The notes beneath the pieces are model-generated. The model searched no databases, was not told the DNA's origin, and saw only the letters and a list, made by a program, of their open reading frames with translations. A stretch of DNA of 64,000 nt. Source: Streptomyces sp. CB01881. Lineage in GTDB: Bacteria; Actinomycetota; Actinomycetes; Streptomycetales; Streptomycetaceae. The stretch spans positions 6,520,590 through 6,584,589 of the forward strand of contig NZ_CP026498.1 of NCBI RefSeq assembly GCF_002953255.1, in the 5' to 3' direction. Positions 60,601 to 64,000 of the stretch are shown here, one piece after another. The stretch's first letter is position 1. Each line of letters begins with the position of its first letter. Made by a program: the position numbers and the translations under genes.

Positions 60601-61038
60601 GCCGCCCAGGGAAGGCTCGGCGAGTTCGTCCCGCAGGCCCGGCAGCTGACCGAGGAGTACGGCCCGCCGATGGCGGACCTGCTCGCGGCGGCCCTGTGCG
60701 CCGCCGGGCAGCAGGACGAGGCCCGCACCATCCTCGCCCGGGTCGGGCCGCTGCGCACGGACTACCTCCTCAAGGTCTTCGCGACCTTCCGTGCGATGGC
60801 CACGGTGGCGCTCGGTGAGAAGGAGCTGGCCTCCGAGCTGTACCTCACCCTGCTCCCCCACCGTGACGCGCCTCCGCCCTCCTCGGGCTTCACCCTGGCG
60901 ATCCGCCCGGTCGCGTACACGCTCGGCGAACTCGCCCGTCTGCTCGGCCGCGACGCCGAGGCAGCCGGGCACTTCGCGCACGCCGCCGGCATCGCCGAAC
61001 GGTGGAGCACCGCTCTGGGGCATGGCAGCAGCGGCTGA
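57688..61038 (+). CDS. SARP/AAA-type transcriptional regulator (1116 aa)
   Basis: A very large regulator. The N-terminal OmpR-like DNA-binding domain (IHVLGSFTAEWNGGPVPLGGRRQRAVLARLAVARGAVVSVDRMVEEIW) and BTAD domain run to about residue 260. An AAA/STAND ATPase follows, with Walker A GEAGLGKSELL near 320 and Walker B LAVLLDDLHWADAETLALL near 430, then a long TPR-like helical region. It belongs to the AfsR-like group of activators. Three starts are possible (57688, GTG 57697, ATG 57700). It is divergent from the hemerythrin operon. Confidence 0.88.
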   Translation: MCLVMVSIHVLGSFTAEWNGGPVPLGGRRQRAVLARLAVARGAVVSVDRMVEEIWQGAPPARAVTSLQAYVSNLRRLLEPGRAPRTPATLLVSAPPGYALRLPDGAVDAWRFERLLGEAREVAQRQPETARRLLGEALSLWQGAAYAEFVDESWARAEVARLDELRLVARELNVVAGLRSEQAAVTVPEAELLTLDEPLREEGWRLHALALWAAGRQADALATLRRARAVLAAEVGLDPGPALNELEAAILGGRTAVLRTATAAPQHRPPTPPEGRNIPAPSGRPATGTRLFVGREAEFARLVEAAGRAATAGPGVALVTGEAGLGKSELLERLGERLRGDGWLVAVGQATDDEGAPPAWPWVAALRTIAAAAPPPAESTEVLAPLLSDRASGQGPEEDVAAGRFRLNRAVSQWLAAVSRERPLAVLLDDLHWADAETLALLTGLTDLPPGTPVLVVAAYRPNEIEGPLTDQLAVLAGRSPLRLPLPGLPASAVAEVIKAVGTGPVDTGTVAALAERTGGNPFYVWESARLLSSEGALVALSEVPEGVRDVVRRRLGRLPEAGVAVLRLAAVVGREADVELLVGAADTDEDGVLGALDAGLVAGLLTEPAPGRVRFTHALVRDTLLADLSGLRARRMHGRIAAGLERLGSSDVSALAHHFARAAASATAAKGVHYGLRAADLAAARYAHDAAADLLAAALDCFDRTPVGPSGDRAAERVDLLGRLLRAQVRAGAVMAARATRQRAIECAVGTGRSELVVRALTAWSEPTPWQTRPYDTVDEPVVALLGRSLDLPDLEPAARCGLLLAYCAELSDERNPRVRAAAEEAVEIATALGDPGLRARALAALLRELDIEHEGREPAVRSEELVRLATEHDLPAFRWFGLFSLSTAAAAEGDVAGAYGHIDTCVELARAYRMPGPVVVGQTALATRALIEGRTEDAEELYAEATAGMARQGSPHADGFLQIATATVRAAQGRLGEFVPQARQLTEEYGPPMADLLAAALCAAGQQDEARTILARVGPLRTDYLLKVFATFRAMATVALGEKELASELYLTLLPHRDAPPPSSGFTLAIRPVAYTLGELARLLGRDAEAAGHFAHAAGIAERWSTALGHGSSG

Positions 61039-61142
61039 CCGGGGTCGTGGAAGGCGGTTGTGGGCGCTGGTCACCTCGGTCAAGCATCGTTCACCCATCG
61101 CACGCTGAACTGCGAGAACTCAGGCGAGCAGGGGGAGACGAG

Positions 61143-61535
61143 TCAGATCTCCTCGACCGCGACGCGCGGATGGCACAGCCGGCGCAGGTCGTCGGCGTCA
61201 CTGGTCACGACGGTCACGTCGCCGTGTTCCAGATGAGCGGTGGCCGCGAGCATCGCGTCGATGGCGTACTTGTGCCCGTGCACCCCTTCGGCCACCAGCA
61301 ACTTGCTTGCGGCACGGGCGATCTCCTCCGTGATGGGCCGCACCTTGGTCAGGGAGACGGCGTGATCGAACGCCGCCTGGGGGACCTTGGGATCGCGCGC
61401 CTCCACCAGGGTGGCCGCACTCGTCACCACCAGGAGATCGAGTGTGCGGGCAACGTCCAGCCATACGGCCATGTCCCGGTGCCGGCGGGAGAGCTTGGAG
61501 AGCGCCTCGCTGTCGAGAACGAGGGTGCCGCTCAC
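61143..61535 (-). CDS. PIN-domain toxin (VapC-type)
   Basis: A 130-residue PIN protein: LVLDSEALSK (D8), Glu in ATLVEARDP, HGHKYAIDAMLA, VVTSDADDLRRL. It is paralogous to the toxin at 55628-56029, with conserved core blocks but many changes elsewhere. It overlaps its antitoxin by 4 bp. Confidence 0.87.
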   Translation of the reverse strand: MSGTLVLDSEALSKLSRRHRDMAVWLDVARTLDLLVVTSAATLVEARDPKVPQAAFDHAVSLTKVRPITEEIARAASKLLVAEGVHGHKYAIDAMLAATAHLEHGDVTVVTSDADDLRRLCHPRVAVEEI

Positions 61536-61813
61536 GCGGCGTCCGCCGGAGCACCGTCTCCGCGGTGAGCGGCGTGGTGCGCACGGATGCGCTCGGCCTT
61601 GGCCGCCACCTCTGCCGGGTCAACCGGCCCGTGCTCGGCCTCGGCGCCCGCAATGTACTCGTCGATGGCCTCGCGCTGGAGCTGCCTCTGCACGGCTTCC
61701 TCGATGTACGAGGAGACGCCCTGCTTCCCGGCGCGTGCGCGGATCGCTTCCAGGGTCTCCGCGCGCAGAGAGATGCTGGTGACTCGGGTCTTGCCGGGGC
61801 GGGAGGAGTCCAT
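61532..61813 (-). CDS. Ribbon-helix-helix antitoxin (VapB-type)
   Basis: A 93-residue antitoxin: RHH region TRVTSISLRAETLEAIRARAGKQGVSSYIEEAVQRQLQ, then an acidic helical tail (IDEYIAGAEAEHGPVDPAEVAAKAERIRAHH). The ATG at 61813 was chosen (GGGAGGAG is inside the first codons of any longer version; Met codons 6-7 codons upstream are alternatives). An ATGA-centre-TCAT inverted repeat at 61825-61834 may be its operator. Confidence 0.85.
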   Translation of the reverse strand: MDSSRPGKTRVTSISLRAETLEAIRARAGKQGVSSYIEEAVQRQLQREAIDEYIAGAEAEHGPVDPAEVAAKAERIRAHHAAHRGDGAPADAA

Positions 61814-61894
61814 GGCGAAAGTGTATGACATCATGTGTGATCGCCGCGGGCTGTTCTCGCCCCGGCATTCACAAAGCGGCCGACGAGGCTCCCG

Positions 61895-61928
61895 TAGGGT
61901 CGAGTTCATGCGACTGAGCACGGTGATC
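61895..61928 (+). pseudogene. LLM oxidoreductase promoter and first codons (second copy)
   Basis: TAGGGT (61895-61900) lies 7 nt before ATG 61908, a leaderless promoter pattern. The frame reads MRLSTVI and then leaves the family after seven codons. It is the counterpart of the remnant at 56337: both face away from a VapBC pair and share the AGGGTCGA...ATGCG context. Confidence 0.6.
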
Positions 61929-61929
61929 C

Positions 61930-62126
61930 CCCCGGCACGTCCGCCGGGCCGCGCGGGTCGCCGTGGGTGACCCAGCCCTGCCCGTACTCGGCCGCCGGCT
62001 TCAGCCCGCGCGGGCCGGTGGCGGCTTCAGCCCGCGCGGGCCGGTGGCGGCGACGTGGAAGGAGACCCGCGGGGTCTGCACGCAGCCGGGGATGTTCCTG
62101 GCCTCGACCGCGCTGCAGTAGGTGCC
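61930..62126 (-). pseudogene. LLM oxidoreductase C-terminal fragment, inverted
   Basis: On the minus strand the sequence reads SAVEARNIPGCVQTPRVSF and HVAATGPRGLK, then, after a 26-bp tandem duplication that shifts the frame, AAEYGQGWVTHGDPRG. These blocks match the substrate/flavin-binding C-terminal region of F420-type LLM oxidoreductases as I recall it. The fragment runs opposite to, and ends against, the 5' remnant at 61908, so the locus was rearranged by inversion or deletion. Confidence 0.65.
61999..62050. repeat. Exact 26-bp tandem duplication
   Basis: Positions 61999-62024 and 62025-62050 are identical, beginning CTTCAGCCCGCG. Because 26 is not a multiple of three, it frameshifts the LLM fragment it lies in. 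Confidence 0.95.
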
Positions 62127-62142
62127 GTGTCGGGTGGTTCGG

Positions 62143-62178
62143 GGCCCGCTCCGCCCGGCGGTGCGGGCGGAGCGGGCC
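62143..62178 (-). terminator. Terminator of the 221-aa secreted protein gene
   Basis: A perfect 15-bp stem (62143-62157 pairs with 62164-62178) with a 6-nt loop lies 5 bp beyond the stop codon. Confidence 0.8.
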
Positions 62179-62183
62179 GCCGT

Positions 62184-62849
62184 TCAGGAGGAGAGGCGGT
62201 TCAGTGCTGCGGTGGCGGTGCCTTCGACGGAGCCGGCCTGGCCGGTGACCTCGACGATGGCGACCTTGGTGCCGCTGCGCAGGACCGCGACCCCGCCGGC
62301 GACGCCGCCGTCGCCGTTGTAGGCCGGGTACCAGCGGGCGGTGCCGCCGGTGACGGTCAGGGTGTGGGCCGCGCCGTAGTGCCAGTGGCCGGCGGGCTCG
62401 TCCTGGCAGTCCTGGACGAGCGCGACGAGCTGCTTCTCCCAGGCGTCGGCCGCGGTCCCGGTGGGGGCGCTCGCGGCCGACTCCCGCAGCATGCCGTGGT
62501 TGTCGAAGGTCCAGTTCACGGACGCGTACGCGGTGGCCTGGCCCTTGGTCAGGTCGCGCATCGTCTCCTCGCCGGAGCACGCGGACAGCGCGTCGCGTCC
62601 GGTCAGCTCAATGGTCGCGCCGACCGGGGTCATGCCCTTCTGGAAGTCCTCGCTCTGGACGAGGTGGGCGGAGCCGAGTCCGGGCGCCGCGACCGCAGCC
62701 GGGCGGGCACCGTTGTGCGCGGCCCCGGCGGCGGTGGCCGACTGGGTGCCGACGACGCCGGCCATGATCAGCGCGGCGGCGAAGCAGGCCGCGGCGGCGA
62801 CCCGGTTGCGGCGAACGGACTTCTGCTGGACGGTCTGGTTCTCGGTCAT
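62184..62849 (-). CDS. Secreted protein with PAGHWHYG motif (221 aa)
   Basis: Signal peptide residues 10-41 (RRNRVAAAACFAAALIMAGVVG, ATA cleavage), then an extracellular domain of about 175 residues with three or so cysteines. The ending CQDEPAGHWHYGAA...YPAYNGDGGVAGGVAVLRSGTKVAIVEV parallels the next protein upstream. It lies 94 bp downstream of that gene in the same direction. Function unknown; association with the sigma factor is by position. Confidence 0.8.
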   Translation of the reverse strand: MTENQTVQQKSVRRNRVAAAACFAAALIMAGVVGTQSATAAGAAHNGARPAAVAAPGLGSAHLVQSEDFQKGMTPVGATIELTGRDALSACSGEETMRDLTKGQATAYASVNWTFDNHGMLRESAASAPTGTAADAWEKQLVALVQDCQDEPAGHWHYGAAHTLTVTGGTARWYPAYNGDGGVAGGVAVLRSGTKVAIVEVTGQAGSVEGTATAALNRLSS

Positions 62850-62943
62850 CTGGTCCCCCTGCTGGTCGGGACGCCTGCTGCGTCCTCGTACAACCGGGGA
62901 GATGCCGCCGGAGGAGGGAAAGTTGGAGCCCTGACCGGCTGTT

Positions 62944-63804
62944 TCACAGCTGTGACAGAGTGGTCCTGACGACGCGGTCCATCGCGGCCGTGCCCAGGCA
63001 GGCATGGACCTCCAGCACCCCGTAGTGGTTGCCGCTGCGCAGCACGGCGATGCCGCCGCAGGGCTCCTTGCCCTCGGGCGCTCTGCCGGTGGTGTTGAAC
63101 GATCCCTGGTAGTAGCCCATCCAGCTCGCGGTGACGTCGGGGGCGAGCTGCAGCGTCGTGGTCCTTCCGTAGACCCAGTGCCCTGGCGGTTCCTCCTGGC
63201 AGGGCACCTCCTCCAGCAGCAGGCGTTCGGTGAAGTTCTGCGCCCGGGAAGGACTCGGGGCCTCGGCGGCGACCTCGCGGGCGACCTGGCCGTCGCGGTC
63301 GGCGGCCACCGTGGGGTCGTCCGGGTCGGTTCGGGGGCTGGTCATCAGCCCGCGGAAGTGGGCACCGCGCCCGCCCAGGGTCTGAGTGAGGGTCTTCTCG
63401 CCGGTGCAGGCCGCGTTGGCGTAAGCCCCGTCGCCGTACCGGTCGGTGACGTGGATCCGCCCGATGCCGAACTCCGGGCTGAACGCCGCGGGTTCCAGAA
63501 GGTTCGCGGTCGTCACCGGCCCGGTCGCACCGGTCGGCGAGGCGAAGCCGGAGCCGGAGGCCGAGGCCGAGGTCGCGGGCGTCGGGACGGGCCCGCCGGG
63601 CGTCGCGAGAGCGGACGCGCCCTGGGATGCCCCGCCGACCACGGCACCCGACCGCGCTGCCGGGTGCGCGGTAGCGCCGGGGGGCGGTGGCAGGACGAAC
63701 CGGCCGGTCGCCAGCCCGAGCGCGGCGGCTGCCACCAGGGCGGCGACGGCGGACCGGGGCCGGACGACGGCGTGGCCGCCGCCCGCCGCGGGACCGCCGT
63801 TCAC
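62944..63804 (-). CDS. Membrane-anchored protein coupled to a sigma factor (286 aa)
   Basis: A short cytoplasmic tail (HAVVRPRSA), one membrane helix (VAALVAAAALGLATGRFVL, about 18-37), a Ser/Pro/Gly linker and an extracellular domain ending CQEEPPGHWVYG...GGIAVLRSGNHYGVLEVHACLG, the same pattern as the 221-aa secreted protein. GTG start overlaps the sigma-factor stop (GTGA). The cytoplasmic part is too short for a classical zinc anti-sigma domain, so its link to the sigma factor is open. Confidence 0.8.
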   Translation of the reverse strand: MNGGPAAGGGHAVVRPRSAVAALVAAAALGLATGRFVLPPPPGATAHPAARSGAVVGGASQGASALATPGGPVPTPATSASASGSGFASPTGATGPVTTANLLEPAAFSPEFGIGRIHVTDRYGDGAYANAACTGEKTLTQTLGGRGAHFRGLMTSPRTDPDDPTVAADRDGQVAREVAAEAPSPSRAQNFTERLLLEEVPCQEEPPGHWVYGRTTTLQLAPDVTASWMGYYQGSFNTTGRAPEGKEPCGGIAVLRSGNHYGVLEVHACLGTAAMDRVVRTTLSQL

Positions 63805-64000
63805 AGACCGGTGACCAGGCGCTCGCGCATGAAGCGGCGGGCCTGGTGGATACGGTCCTTGACCGTGCCCAACGGGGCGTCCAGCTCCTCGGCCACCTGG
63901 ACGTAGGTCAGGTCGCCCAGGTCGCGCAGCACGAAGGACTCCACCAGGGTGGGGTGCTGCTGCTCCAGCGCGGCCAGCGCCTCCATCAGGTCGAGCCGGG
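63801..64000 (-). CDS. ECF/SigE-family sigma factor, C-terminal part (cut by window edge)
   Basis: The open frame enters from the right edge and ends at 63801. It holds sigma-70 region 4: ALAALEQQHPTLVESFVLRDLGDLTYVQVAEELDAPLGTVKDRIHQARRFMRERL, with the HTH at YVQVAEELDAPLGTVKDRIHQAR. It is translationally coupled to the membrane protein downstream. The N-terminus and regions 2-3 are outside the window. Confidence 0.87.
   Translation of the reverse strand, partial: RLDLMEALAALEQQHPTLVESFVLRDLGDLTYVQVAEELDAPLGTVKDRIHQARRFMRERLVTGL

Overview
The window is very GC-rich DNA (roughly 70-75% by eye) with strong G/C preference at third codon positions, GTG and ATGA/GTGA-coupled starts, leaderless -10 boxes (TANNNT placed 7 nt before the start codon), lipobox and Tat exporters and WXG-type secretion genes. 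All of this points to a Streptomycetaceae chromosome (Streptomyces, Kitasatospora or a close relative). The core block serS / pheA / DyP peroxidase / CopCD / PCuAC / Sco1 / YcnI is, from memory, also found next to the chromosomal origin in Streptomyces coelicolor, so the middle of the window is probably oriC-proximal core and the two ends are more accessory.

Layout. (1) 1-8.8 kb: the right part of a thiopeptide/LAP-type RiPP cluster. It is read leftward from a leader-binding protein, YcaO cyclodehydratase, SagB-type dehydrogenase, LanB C-terminal-type enzyme and a small unknown protein to a 56-residue precursor ending in a Ser/Cys-rich core. A divergent LuxR-type regulator lies to the right; the cluster runs off the left edge. 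(2) 8.8-19 kb: PP2C-like protein, small membrane protein, DinB-type protein, hydrolase, TetR, an orphan FtsX-type permease, amidase, allantoicase and LysR. (3) 19-22.6 kb: a scar of mobile DNA with an HTH protein, Nudix, a frameshifted SDR, an IS5-type transposase remnant and a tyrosine integrase remnant. (4) 22.6-30 kb: an anti-sigma-type ATPase, then a copper handling operon (membrane protein, YcnI, Sco1, PCuAC, CopCD, DyP). (5) 30-36.6 kb: pheA, a striking cluster of DnaA boxes, serS, a HAD hydrolase, an LCP cell-wall ligase and Spo0M. (6) 36.7-42.4 kb: a GntR regulator with a duplicated 17-bp site, an MFS transporter and a four-gene operon of two ABC-2 exporters.

(7) 42.6-55.6 kb is the most unusual block. 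Two rightward loci, each with a WXG-like small protein, a large protein with an N-terminal WxG motif and secreted or lipoprotein partners, flank a leftward operon. That operon encodes four single-span membrane proteins sharing a DLRxLLLPxP-like motif, plus a lipoprotein. No secretion ATPase or channel gene is present. This looks like a type VII secretion substrate island with an undescribed membrane-protein family. (8) 55.6-62.2 kb: two divergent VapBC-type toxin-antitoxin pairs, each facing a decayed F420-dependent LLM oxidoreductase gene, bracket a DUF4267-like protein, a hemerythrin-like protein and a 1116-residue SARP/AAA regulator. (9) 62.2-64 kb: two related secreted/membrane proteins coupled to an ECF-like sigma factor that continues past the right edge.

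All calls come from reading the sequence and recalling family motifs; no database search was run.
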